From Bacteroidaceae bacterium (GTDB lineage: Bacteria > Bacteroidota > Bacteroidia > Bacteroidales > Bacteroidaceae): 33,511 bases of DNA. The stretch covers positions 1-33,511 of the forward strand of contig CAAGNV010000052.1 in NCBI GenBank assembly GCA_900771425.1, in the 5' to 3' direction. Each line of letters opens with the position of its first letter. Positions within the stretch are counted from its first letter, which is position 1. The position numbers were made by a program, and so were the translations under genes. Shown in pieces: positions 15,306 to 23,964 of the stretch. The notes beneath the pieces are model-generated. The model searched no databases. It worked only from the letters and a program-made list of their open reading frames with translations, and had not been told where the DNA came from.

Positions 15306-16340
15306 TTAGCAGAATCGTACCAGTTTTTCGGTTTTGAACCCTCTGAGGAAGTCGGCTGTGTCCATGCGCTTCTTGCCTGCTACCTGCAGCGTCAGTATGT
15401 CAATCACGCCATCGGAACACTGTACGCGGAGGTATGACTTTCCGTCGGTCACGATACTTCCGGTTGCTGCGCTTGCCGGTGTATCTGACTGGCTGCCATG
15501 CATGAGACGTGTCTTGTATATCTTGACATCGACCGACTTGTCGCCGTCGATGAGTGTGGTCCATGCCGCAGGATACGGACTGAGACCGCGCACGAAGTTA
15601 TGGACTTGCCGTGCCGTCTGGTTCCAGTCGATGCGGCAGGTGTCGTGGAATATCTTTGGTGCCGGACGCAGTTCGCCTGCATCGACGTCGTCCTGCTCGA
15701 TAGGACTGATGTTGCCTGCAATGATGTTATCGACGGTCTCGGTCACGAGTTTGCCGCCAAGCACCATCAGGCGGTCGTGGATGTCGCCCACGTTGTCGTC
15801 CTCGCCGATAGGGATGCGCACTTGCTGAATGATGCGGCCTGTGTCGATCTCATGCTTCAGGAAGAAAGTGGTGATTCCGGTCTCCTTGTCACCGTTGATG
15901 ATAGCCCAGTTGAGCGGAGCGGCACCGCGATACTGTGGGAGCAACGATGCATGGAGGTTGAACGTACCGAGACGTGGCATGTTCCATACCACTTCGGGCA
16001 ACATACGGAAGGCAACGACAATCTGTATGTCAGCATTGAGCGCACGCAGTTCTTCGACGAATGCCTCGTCCTTCAACTTCTCGGGTTGCAGCAACTTGAC
16101 GCCTTTGTCGCCAAGGTTGTTGTCAAGGTAATACTGCTTCACCGGGCTTGGCTGCAGCACGCTGCCATGACGGCCGATAGGCTTGTCGGGCATGGTGATG
16201 ACTCCTACCACGTTGTAACCTCCCTCGACCAATGCACGGAGACTCTCGACGGCAAAGTCGGGAGTGCCCATATACACGATGCGAAGTGAATCTGATTGAC
16301 CTTGACTGAGGATTGAATTATCGTTGTTCTGCGTGTCCAT
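15306..16340 (-). CDS. fmt: methionyl-tRNA formyltransferase
   Basis: A 344-residue cytosolic enzyme that transfers a formyl group from 10-formyl-THF to initiator Met-tRNA. The N-terminal domain opens RIVYMGTPDFAVESLRAL. The catalytic triad matches Asn128, His130 (FNLHASLLPQYRGAAP) and Asp166 (HEIDTGRI), an exact 20-residue offset from E. coli Asn108/His110/Asp146. The OB-like C-terminal domain with FVRGLSPYPAAWT follows. The extra 18 N-terminal residues are polar and may be untranslated, but no better start lies closer to the core strand. It is the last gene of the prfC-tsaC-clc-fmt run. Confidence 0.96.
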   Translation of the reverse strand: MDTQNNDNSILSQGQSDSLRIVYMGTPDFAVESLRALVEGGYNVVGVITMPDKPIGRHGSVLQPSPVKQYYLDNNLGDKGVKLLQPEKLKDEAFVEELRALNADIQIVVAFRMLPEVVWNMPRLGTFNLHASLLPQYRGAAPLNWAIINGDKETGITTFFLKHEIDTGRIIQQVRIPIGEDDNVGDIHDRLMVLGGKLVTETVDNIIAGNISPIEQDDVDAGELRPAPKIFHDTCRIDWNQTARQVHNFVRGLSPYPAAWTTLIDGDKSVDVKIYKTRLMHGSQSDTPASAATGSIVTDGKSYLRVQCSDGVIDILTLQVAGKKRMDTADFLRGFKTEKLVRFC

Positions 16341-16407
16341 ATTGCTTTCTTGTTGATGTTAGTAAATGATAGCCAGGCATGTGTGGCGATGTAGATTGGG
16401 GGGAGAG

Positions 16408-18219
16408 TTATTCCGAAGCGAGGTCCTGCAATACGCTGCGGTATGAGTTGAACAGTCCTGAACGTGAGACGAACCCGATGAACTTGCCGTTTTCATCGAC
16501 CACGGGCAGGTTCCATGCGTTGGTCTCGTCGAACTTCATTGTCGCTACCTTCGGACTGTCCGTGATATGGAGCAGTGCAGGCGGGTCTTTCATGAACGAC
16601 AGTACCGTGTATTGATGGTACAACTCCATGCGGAACATATACTTGCGAATGCTGTCGAGAGTAACGACTCCTACAAAATTCTCGTTCTTGTCGAGGACAG
16701 GAAATATGTTACGGTGTGACTTCATGACTACTCCGACCATGCGTGCCAAGTCCATGTCAATCGTCATTGGCTTGTAGTCGCGCTCAATCTGCGAGTCGAG
16801 GTTAAGCAACGTAAGGATGGCCTGATCCTTGTCGTGAGTGAGGAGTTCGCCCTTGCGGGCAAGGCGCATGGCATAGATGCTGTGAGGCTCGAATGCCTGA
16901 ATGGTGAGATAGGCAGCGACCGATACCATCATCAGAGGCACAAACAGATCGTAACCACCCGTAAGTTCGGCTATAAGGAAGATGCCTGTGAGCGGTGCGT
17001 GCATCACACCCGACATGAGGCCTGCCATTCCGTATAGTGCACAGTTCTTAGGCGAGAGAAAACACGCATCGCCCAATGCAAGACTGAGACCGGCATCCCA
17101 CACGTTGGCAAAGATGAATCCGGCAATGCTGCCGAGGAAGAGCGAAGGTGCAAATACTCCACCGCAGCCGCCACCACCGTTCGTAGCAGTCGAGGCAAAC
17201 ACCTTTAATAATAATACGAGTCCGAGGTAGATGAGAAGTGACGACTGACCGCCACCATAGAACAGGGTGTTGTGCATGATTTCGTCGGCACTGGCTTCGT
17301 TTATCATCTGATCGATAACGTCGTAACCTTCACCATACATGGCAGGGAAGAAATAGATGAGCGCACCCAGCACGAGTGCTCCGACTACAAACTTGACCCA
17401 CGGGTTCTTCATCTTGCCGAAGATGCGCTCGAACCAATTCATCGTTCGTGTGAAATAGAGCGAAACCAGTCCGCAGGCTATGCCGAGCAATATGCAACCA
17501 GGTATGATGTCGATGGTGAATGCCTTGTCGAGGCTGAACTGGAACATAGGTTGCATGCCGGTCAGGGCGTATGATACGCAGACCGACGTGAGGCAAGTGA
17601 CTAACAGCGGAAGGAGCGACGACATGGTCAGGTCGAGCATCAGAACTTCGAGCACAAACATAAGACCGGCTATCGGTGCCTTGAATATCGCGGCAACGGC
17701 ACCCGCTGCTCCACAACCAACCATGAGCATCAACATGTTTGGCGGAAGGTGGAAACGCTTGCCGAGGTCTGAGCCAAAGGCCGAGCCAGTAAGTACGATT
17801 GGTGCCTCGGCTCCGACCGAACCACCGAAACCGATGGTGAGGGCACTGGCTACGATGCTCGACCAACGGTTGTGACGCTTGATGCGGGCTCGCTTGCGCG
17901 AGATGGCATAAAGTATCTTGGTCACTCCGTGGCTGATGTCGTCCTTGACGATGTGACGCACGAACAAACCTGCCAGCAGAATACCGATGGCAGGATAAAT
18001 GAGGTAGAGCTCGTTGGTCTCGTTAAGGTCAAAGTGTTGTGTGAGGAGTTGCTTGATTATGTCAACAAGCCACTTGAGGAATACTGCAGCCAACCCCGAG
18101 CACACGCCCACGGCCAAACTCAGCATCAGTACAATCTGGCGCTGTGTGTGACCACCCTTAATCCAGTCGGTGACTGCGGTTGACCACTTGGCTTGTTTCC
18201 TTAACAGCTTTATTTTCAT
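16408..18219 (-). CDS. ClC-family chloride channel/antiporter with CBS domains
   Basis: A 603-residue membrane protein. The ClC core spans about 25-440 with many hydrophobic helices. GFGGSVGAEAPIVLTGSAFG (131-150) corresponds to the anion-pathway loop, and Glu138 matches the gating glutamate of CLC-ec1. The DDISHGV segment (93-99) occupies the position of the GSGIP selectivity loop. Two C-terminal CBS domains (about 455-600, ending IGFVSRSGLF) probably bind adenine nucleotides and regulate transport. Retention of the gating glutamate fits either a gated channel or a chloride/proton antiporter. Its start overlaps the tsaC stop by 4 bases, indicating translational coupling. Confidence 0.94.
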   Translation of the reverse strand: MKIKLLRKQAKWSTAVTDWIKGGHTQRQIVLMLSLAVGVCSGLAAVFLKWLVDIIKQLLTQHFDLNETNELYLIYPAIGILLAGLFVRHIVKDDISHGVTKILYAISRKRARIKRHNRWSSIVASALTIGFGGSVGAEAPIVLTGSAFGSDLGKRFHLPPNMLMLMVGCGAAGAVAAIFKAPIAGLMFVLEVLMLDLTMSSLLPLLVTCLTSVCVSYALTGMQPMFQFSLDKAFTIDIIPGCILLGIACGLVSLYFTRTMNWFERIFGKMKNPWVKFVVGALVLGALIYFFPAMYGEGYDVIDQMINEASADEIMHNTLFYGGGQSSLLIYLGLVLLLKVFASTATNGGGGCGGVFAPSLFLGSIAGFIFANVWDAGLSLALGDACFLSPKNCALYGMAGLMSGVMHAPLTGIFLIAELTGGYDLFVPLMMVSVAAYLTIQAFEPHSIYAMRLARKGELLTHDKDQAILTLLNLDSQIERDYKPMTIDMDLARMVGVVMKSHRNIFPVLDKNENFVGVVTLDSIRKYMFRMELYHQYTVLSFMKDPPALLHITDSPKVATMKFDETNAWNLPVVDENGKFIGFVSRSGLFNSYRSVLQDLASE

Positions 18220-18782
18220 TCGCGAATGATTTGGAACTTGCCGTTGGCATCAATCTTGACGATGCTCGATGGCTGGTGCTTTTCCTTACAACGCTGATTG
18301 TAACGGACGACATAATCGACGGCGTTCTTTATCTCGTCGCTGATTTCGTCGAACGTGCGTGCGGTTGGTTCTCCGCTTATATTGGCACTGGTCGATACGA
18401 TCGGTTTCTGGAATCGGAAGCAGAGTTCCTTTGAAAATTCTTCTTTCGTGATGCGGATGCCTACGCTGCCGTCGTCGGCTAAGAGGTTAGGCGCAAGACC
18501 TACTGCTTGGTCGAATATGATAGTCAATGGCTTGGTGGATAGTTCAATCATGTCCCAAGTGACATCTGCAACATTACGTACATAACGTGACAAGCGTGCG
18601 TCGCTGTCAACCAAGCAGATAAGTGCCTTTGAGTCGTCGCGTCGCTTTATCTCATAGACTTTCTTTACGGCCTCGGCGTTGGTGGCGTCGCAGCCGATTC
18701 CCCATACAGTATCGGTGGGGTAGAGTATGACTCCACCATTACGCATTACTTCTATTGCTTTCTTTACTTCGTCTTGTAACAT
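18216..18782 (-). CDS. tsaC: threonylcarbamoyl-AMP synthase (YrdC/Sua5 domain)
   Basis: A 188-residue YrdC-domain enzyme that makes threonylcarbamoyl-adenylate from threonine, bicarbonate and ATP for the t6A37 modification of ANN-decoding tRNAs. The PTDTVWGIGCDATN strand-loop, the KRRDDSKALICLV basic segment and the SVGIRIT and STSANISGEPT motifs are diagnostic. There is no C-terminal Sua5 domain, so it is the short TsaC form. It overlaps the ClC gene by 4 bases (ATGA). Upstream, a 99-base gap to prfC contains the third 9-bp repeat array, ending 21 nt before this start codon. Confidence 0.95.
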   Translation of the reverse strand: MLQDEVKKAIEVMRNGGVILYPTDTVWGIGCDATNAEAVKKVYEIKRRDDSKALICLVDSDARLSRYVRNVADVTWDMIELSTKPLTIIFDQAVGLAPNLLADDGSVGIRITKEEFSKELCFRFQKPIVSTSANISGEPTARTFDEISDEIKNAVDYVVRYNQRCKEKHQPSSIVKIDANGKFQIIRE

Positions 18783-18803
18783 AATTGATTGTGAAATAAT
18801 TTA

Positions 18804-18866
18804 ATGGGGCTCATGGGGCTTATAGGGCTTATAGGGCTAATGGGACTTATGAGATTCATAGGACCT
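18804..18866. repeat. 9-bp tandem repeat array C
   Basis: Seven units of ATGGGGCTT / ATAGGGCTA type, decaying at the far end to ATGAGATTC and ATAGGACCT, lie between the prfC stop and the tsaC start. The array is closest to the downstream start codon (21 nt) and has the same orientation relative to transcription as arrays A and B, 12 kb away. Confidence 0.9.
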
Positions 18867-18881
18867 GCTGCCCTCCCCAAA

Positions 18882-20453
18882 TTAAAACTCACTGGTGAAA
18901 TGGAACTTGATATGCTTGAAGTCCTGCTGAGCCATCTGCAACACATAGTTGGAGTCGGCGAGGAACACGTCGCGGCCTTCGCGGTCTTTTGCCATATATT
19001 GGTATTTGCGCTTCTTGAATGCGTCGAGTTCAGCTTCGTCGTCGCTTTCAATCCAACATGCCTTATACAGACTTACTGGTTCCCAACGGCACATGGCGTT
19101 GTATTCGTTCTCAAGTCGGTACTGGATGACTTCGAACTGAAGCTGACCGACCGTACCAATGAGTTTACGACCATTGAACTGGTTGATAAACAACTGAGCC
19201 ACACCTTCGTCCATCAATTGGTTGATGCCTTTCTCCAGTTGCTTTGTCTTCATCGGGTCAGCATTCTCTATGTATTTGAACATCTCCGGCGAGAAGCTTG
19301 GAAGACCACGGAAGTGCAGTTGTTCGCCTTCGGTCAGTGTGTCACCAATCTTGAATATACCGTTGTCTGGCAGACCCACGATGTCGCCAGGGTAGGCTTC
19401 TTCAATAGTACTCTTCTTTTGAGCCATGAACTGCGTAGGTGACGAGAAACGTACTGTCTTGCCCTGACGGACATGAAGATAAGGTGCGTTGCGTACGAAC
19501 TTGCCTGAACATACCTTGCAGAAGGCTGTACAAGAACGGTGGTTAGGGTCGATGTTGGCTGTTATCTTGAAGATGAAACCCGTGAACTTAGGTTCTGTAG
19601 GTTCTATCTTGCGTTCTTCTGCCTGAGTTGGGCGTGGACTTGGAGCTATCTCGACGAAGCAGTCGAGCAGTTCCTGCACACCGAAATTGTTGAGGGCACT
19701 GCCGAAGAAGACAGGTGCAACTTCGGCGCTGAGATAAGAATTGACGTCGAACTCTGAATATACTCCGTCGATGAGGTCAAGGTCTTCGCGCAGTTTGTCG
19801 GCATCTTCCTTTCCTACCTGAGCATCGAGATCTTCTGAATTGACATCTACTTCCACCTTTTCGGTAACCATTTGCTTGTTAGGCGTGAAGAGGTTGAGAT
19901 TCTGCTCGTAAATGTTATAGACACCCTTGAAGCGTTGTCCCTGATTGATAGGCCACGACAGAGGGCGCACACTGATTTGCAGTTCTGCCTCAACTTCGTC
20001 CAAGAGGTCGAATGGGTCACGGCCCTCGCGGTCCATCTTGTTGATGAATACGATGACCGGTGTCTTTCTCATACGGCAAACAGTCATCAACTTCCTGGTC
20101 TGTGCCTCCACACCTTTGGCACTGTCGATTACAATGATGACGCAATCGACTGCTGTGAGTGTGCGGAATGTGTCTTCGCAGAAATCTTGGTGACCTGGGG
20201 TGTCGAGGATGTTGACCTTATAGTCGTGATAATCAAATTCCATCACGGATGTCGAGACGGAAATACCACGCTGCTTCTCTATCTCCATCCAGTCGCTTGT
20301 AGCCGTCTTCTTTATCTTGTTGGACTTTACGGCACCAGCCACCTGAATCTGACCACCGAAGAGTAGCAACTTCTCTGTGAGCGTTGTCTTACCGGCGTCA
20401 GGGTGACTGACGATTGCAAATGTTCGTCTTTTCTGTATCTCTTGTTCGTTCAT
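18882..20453 (-). CDS. prfC: peptide chain release factor 3
   Basis: A 523-residue translational GTPase that removes RF1 and RF2 from the ribosome after termination. The G1 loop is SHPDAGKTTLTEKLL, G2 includes KQRGISVSTSVMEF, G3 is DTPGHQDF and G4 is NKMD. The length and the C-terminal domain (FKHIKFHFTSEF) are typical of RF3 rather than EF-G or LepA. It starts 2 bases after the stop codon of the DUF3298 lipoprotein gene, so the two are translationally coupled. Confidence 0.97.
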   Translation of the reverse strand: MNEQEIQKRRTFAIVSHPDAGKTTLTEKLLLFGGQIQVAGAVKSNKIKKTATSDWMEIEKQRGISVSTSVMEFDYHDYKVNILDTPGHQDFCEDTFRTLTAVDCVIIVIDSAKGVEAQTRKLMTVCRMRKTPVIVFINKMDREGRDPFDLLDEVEAELQISVRPLSWPINQGQRFKGVYNIYEQNLNLFTPNKQMVTEKVEVDVNSEDLDAQVGKEDADKLREDLDLIDGVYSEFDVNSYLSAEVAPVFFGSALNNFGVQELLDCFVEIAPSPRPTQAEERKIEPTEPKFTGFIFKITANIDPNHRSCTAFCKVCSGKFVRNAPYLHVRQGKTVRFSSPTQFMAQKKSTIEEAYPGDIVGLPDNGIFKIGDTLTEGEQLHFRGLPSFSPEMFKYIENADPMKTKQLEKGINQLMDEGVAQLFINQFNGRKLIGTVGQLQFEVIQYRLENEYNAMCRWEPVSLYKACWIESDDEAELDAFKKRKYQYMAKDREGRDVFLADSNYVLQMAQQDFKHIKFHFTSEF

Positions 20454-20455
20454 CT

Positions 20456-21280
20456 TTACTTTTCGGTTTTCTCTTCTTCCTTAATCATGAATGGTTTCAG
20501 TTCATCGAACGTAACGGTGCACTTTGGCATTCCTGCGGTGTATGGCGCGATTTCGTATGCTCCGTAGCAGAACACAACTCCGCTATCGACCACCCATGCC
20601 GGATGTTCAGGCAGAGGCAGTTCTGCTGCTGCGGTTTCGTATAATACTTCGCTGAGGTCCTTGATGGTTGTGTCGTTGAAGTACTCATGCAAGTGCTTTT
20701 TGATGATTGTGCTTAGGCTGTCGGTCTTTGTGAATAAGTCGTAGCCGATAGCCTTGCCTGTTGCCTTGTCGAATGTCTTTCCATAGAAATAAGGCATGTC
20801 GTATTCGCCGCCGTTATACACGCTGCCTTTGTATTCGTAGCTTACATACACGCTGTCTTCGAATACTTTAGTGATGGCAATGTCGAACTTTAGTTTCGGC
20901 CCGCGTTCTGCATTGTTCTCGTAGAATGTCTTTGCCAACTGTTTCATTGCATCGTCAGACGAGTCGAACGTGTTTGATTCGGTCTCAACCTGTAGCACTT
21001 CGTTCAGCCACTGGCTGATGCTGCGTACTAATGGTCTTGGACCTGCGGGCAGGTCTATTGCCACGGTGTATGAAGCGACTTGTCCGGTGGGCTCGTCAAC
21101 GATAGAGTCTGTGAAGGTGAATCTCTTCACGCTGAACTCTACGGAGTCGTCTGCACAGATTGAATCCAACGAATCGACAGCGAGTGAATCTACATGCTCG
21201 CTGTTGCCTGTCTGCTCGCACGATGCAGTTCCGATGGTGAACGCTATGAGTGCTGTTGCAAGGTAAAGTAGTCGTTTCAT
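20456..21280 (-). CDS. DUF3298-like lipoprotein
   Basis: A 274-residue exported protein. Residues 1-20 form a lipoprotein signal ending TASC with the lipidated Cys21. An acidic Ser/Asp-rich linker (about 26-48) follows. The globular part has SVYVSYEYKGSVYNGGEYDM and ends with a segment around GVVFCYGAYEIAPYTAG, the pattern of DUF3298/RsiV-like domains. Function is unknown; related domains in RsiV bind lysozyme, but that cannot be assumed here. Outer-membrane or periplasmic location is inferred. It heads the run into prfC with a 2-base gap. No clear promoter is seen in the 56 bases between it and the pnp terminator. Confidence 0.82.
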   Translation of the reverse strand: MKRLLYLATALIAFTIGTASCEQTGNSEHVDSLAVDSLDSICADDSVEFSVKRFTFTDSIVDEPTGQVASYTVAIDLPAGPRPLVRSISQWLNEVLQVETESNTFDSSDDAMKQLAKTFYENNAERGPKLKFDIAITKVFEDSVYVSYEYKGSVYNGGEYDMPYFYGKTFDKATGKAIGYDLFTKTDSLSTIIKKHLHEYFNDTTIKDLSEVLYETAAAELPLPEHPAWVVDSGVVFCYGAYEIAPYTAGMPKCTVTFDELKPFMIKEEEKTEK

Positions 21281-21325
21281 GCCTGATTATGTGTGAATTG
21301 TTCGATGAGATGTTGGTTTCGGATA

Positions 21326-21365
21326 GAAACAAGAAAGGCGGTCGGTGCCTAATGCATCAACCGCC
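21326..21365 (-). terminator. intrinsic terminator of pnp
   Basis: On the minus strand GGCGGTTGATGC, a 5-base loop and GCACCGACCGCC (21337-21365) form a 12-bp stem with one mismatch and one G-T pair. TTTCTTGTTTC follows. It begins 16 bases after the pnp stop codon. Confidence 0.85.
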
Positions 21366-21381
21366 ATTATAAGGGGGATTC

Positions 21382-23736
21382 TTACTTCAAGAAGTCGTCG
21401 AGTGCGCTGCGTACATCGCCTTCACCAGCCTGTTCTTCATTGTTTGTGAAGTCGCTGTGACGGAACTCCTGACGTGGCTGCTGCTGACGGCGGTCGAAAC
21501 CTCCGCGCTGGCGGTCACCACGGTCACCACGCTGACGGTCGCCGCGATTAGGACGGTCGCCACGCTGTGGGCGTTCTGGACGCTCTGCACGTTCTACGTA
21601 ACCTTCTGGCTTTTCAAGGAGTACTCGGTGTGAGAACTTGAACTTACCAGTCTTCTGGTCAACGTCGATGAGTTTGACGTCAATCTTTTCGCCTTCCTTC
21701 AGGCCTGTCTCTTCCATTGTCTCGAAGCGCTTCCAGTCGATTTCTGAGATGTGGAGCAGACCTTCCTTGCCTGGGAGGAACTCAACGAAACAGCCGTAAG
21801 GCATGATTGACTTGATGGTGCTGTTATATACTTCTCCTACTTCAGGAACGGCAACGATGCCTTTGATTCTTGCCATAGCAGCATCGATGCAAGCCTTGTC
21901 TGGTGCTGAAACCAGTACTTTGCCTACGCCGTCAACTTCTTCGATTGTGATGGTTGTCTTAGTGTCTTCCTGCATCTGCTGGATTACCTTGCCGCCAGGA
22001 CCGATTACTGCACCGATCATGTCCTTAGGGATGATGATTTGCTCGATGCGTGGAACGTGAGGCTTGAAGTCTTCGCGTGGTGCGCTGATGGTCTTCATCA
22101 TCTCGCCCATGATGTGCTCACGGCCGGCCTTTGCCTGCATGAGTGCCTTCTCGAGGATTTCGTATGACAGACCGTCGCACTTGATATCCATCTGAGTTGC
22201 TGTCAGACCGTACTTTGTACCTGTTGTCTTGAAGTCCATGTCGCCGAGGTGGTCTTCGTCACCGAGGATATCAGAAAGGATTGCGTACTTGTCTTCGCCT
22301 GGGTTCTTGATAAGACCCATTGCTATACCTGCTACAGGGTTCTTGATTGGTACACCGGCATCCATGAGTGCGAGTGTTCCTGCACAGGTAGTTGCCATTG
22401 ATGATGAACCGTTTGATTCGAGGATGTCGCTTACTACACGGAGTGTGTAAGGGAAGTCTTCAGGAATCTGTCCCTTGATACCACGCCATGCGAGGTGTCC
22501 GTGACCGATTTCACGACGGCCGGTAGAACGCTGTGCCTTTGCCTCACCTGTTGAGAATGGAGGGAAGTTATAGTGGAGGAGGAAACGCTGGTTGTAGCGT
22601 TCGAGTGCTCCGTCAACGAGCTTTTCGTCGAGCTTCGTACCGAGTGTAGCGGTAGCGAGAGCCTGAGTTTCGCCACGAGTGAAGATTGCACTTCCGTGAG
22701 GTCCTGGCAGTGGGCTTACTTCGCACCAGATAGGACGGATTTCGGTAGTGATACGTCCGTCGAGGCGTGTGCCTTCGTCGAGGATGCAACGGCGCATTGC
22801 GTCGCGTTCAACATCTGCATAGTAACGGTCGATGAGTGTGTTCTTCTCTTCGAGTTCGTCTTCTGCCATGTCTGCGTGAGCAGCTGCGTATGCTTCCTTA
22901 TATTCTTCGCGAATGGCTTCGAATGCATCCATACGTGCATGCTTTTCAAGGCCTTGCTTTGTTACGTCGTATGCCTTCTGGTAGCAAACCTTGGCAACGT
23001 CTTCGCGGAGTTCTTCGTCGTTTACTTCGTGGCAATATTCGCGCTTCACGTCGGTGCCGAGTTCCTTCATCAGTTCCTTCTGGAGTTGGCACTGAGGCTT
23101 GATTGCTGCGTGTGCGGCCTTGAGGGCTTCGAGCAGGTCTTGCTCGCTTACTTCCTTCATCTCGCCTTCAACCATCATGATGTTTTCTTCGGTAGCACCG
23201 ACCATGAGGTCCATGTCAGCGCTCTTCAGCTGCTCGAATGTAGGGTTGATGACGAATTCGCCGTTGATACGTGCAACGCGTACTTCTGAGATTGGTCCTT
23301 CGAATGGGATGTCGCTGCATGCGAGTGCTGCACTTGCTGCAAAACCTGCAAGGGCATCAGGCATGTCCACTCCGTCGGCAGAGAAAAGGATTACGTTTAC
23401 ATACACCTCTGCGTGGTAGTTTCCTGGGAACAGAGGACGGAGTGCACGGTCAACGAGACGGCATGTGAGGATTTCTTCATCCGATGGTTTGCCTTCTCTG
23501 CGTGTGAAACCTCCAGGGAATCGGCCGTTAGCCGAATACTTCTCGCGATACTCTACCTGGAGAGGCATAAAATCTGTTCCTGGTACTGCATCTTTTGCGG
23601 CACAAACAGTGGCCAGGAGCATAGTGTTGCCCATACGGAGCATCACGGCACCATCGGCTTGTTTTGCCAAACGTCCTGTCTCAATGCTGATTTCTCTTCC
23701 GTCAGGCAGTGAGACCTTCTTTGTAATTACATTCAT
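21382..23736 (-). CDS. pnp: polynucleotide phosphorylase
   Basis: A 784-residue 3'-5' exoribonuclease that phosphorolyses RNA and is a central RNA-decay enzyme. Two RNase PH domains surround a helical linker. The second one carries FPPFSTGEAKAQRSTGRREI and SILESNGSSSMAT-like segments typical of the active half. A KH domain (IPKDMIGAVIGPGGKVIQQM) and an S1 domain (GEVYNSTIKSIMPYGCFVEF) follow. The tail from about 713 to 755 is an Arg/Gly/Asp repeat (RGDRPNRGDRQRGDR type), longer and more basic than the E. coli tail, probably for RNA or protein contact. It has its own promoter and terminator. Confidence 0.97.
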   Translation of the reverse strand: MNVITKKVSLPDGREISIETGRLAKQADGAVMLRMGNTMLLATVCAAKDAVPGTDFMPLQVEYREKYSANGRFPGGFTRREGKPSDEEILTCRLVDRALRPLFPGNYHAEVYVNVILFSADGVDMPDALAGFAASAALACSDIPFEGPISEVRVARINGEFVINPTFEQLKSADMDLMVGATEENIMMVEGEMKEVSEQDLLEALKAAHAAIKPQCQLQKELMKELGTDVKREYCHEVNDEELREDVAKVCYQKAYDVTKQGLEKHARMDAFEAIREEYKEAYAAAHADMAEDELEEKNTLIDRYYADVERDAMRRCILDEGTRLDGRITTEIRPIWCEVSPLPGPHGSAIFTRGETQALATATLGTKLDEKLVDGALERYNQRFLLHYNFPPFSTGEAKAQRSTGRREIGHGHLAWRGIKGQIPEDFPYTLRVVSDILESNGSSSMATTCAGTLALMDAGVPIKNPVAGIAMGLIKNPGEDKYAILSDILGDEDHLGDMDFKTTGTKYGLTATQMDIKCDGLSYEILEKALMQAKAGREHIMGEMMKTISAPREDFKPHVPRIEQIIIPKDMIGAVIGPGGKVIQQMQEDTKTTITIEEVDGVGKVLVSAPDKACIDAAMARIKGIVAVPEVGEVYNSTIKSIMPYGCFVEFLPGKEGLLHISEIDWKRFETMEETGLKEGEKIDVKLIDVDQKTGKFKFSHRVLLEKPEGYVERAERPERPQRGDRPNRGDRQRGDRGDRQRGGFDRRQQQPRQEFRHSDFTNNEEQAGEGDVRSALDDFLK

Positions 23737-23802
23737 CTTGTTTTTGTTTGTCTTTTAATTGTACTTCGTTGTACAATGTTTGTAATTTCGCATAAAATCG
23801 TG

Positions 23803-23810
23803 CAAAGATA
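23803..23810 (-). promoter_or_regulatory. -7 element of the pnp promoter
   Basis: TATCTTTGCA on the minus strand matches TAnnTTTG about 67 bases upstream of the pnp start. The -33 region is weak. Confidence 0.5.
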
Positions 23811-23906
23811 CGAAGATTTTAGGACATGGGAATTATGAATTGTGAATTATTTATGCATAATATGCGTTTTTCCCTTGTTTTATATGCCTTTTTATAAATA
23901 ATTGAC

Positions 23907-23914
23907 TAAATTTG
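23907..23914 (+). promoter_or_regulatory. -7 element of the TlpA-like lipoprotein gene
   Basis: TAAATTTGCACCC matches the Bacteroidetes -7 element 50 bases upstream of the ATG at 23965. No clear -33 box is seen at the usual spacing. It diverges from the pnp promoter. Confidence 0.5.
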
Positions 23915-23964
23915 CACCCAAATTAAATCAGGACGTTAAAACGAGACATTATTAAAGACAAATT

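Noticed and set aside
22573..23289. 238-residue plus-strand open frame over pnp
   Set aside because: Antisense shadow of a gene with all PNPase domains.
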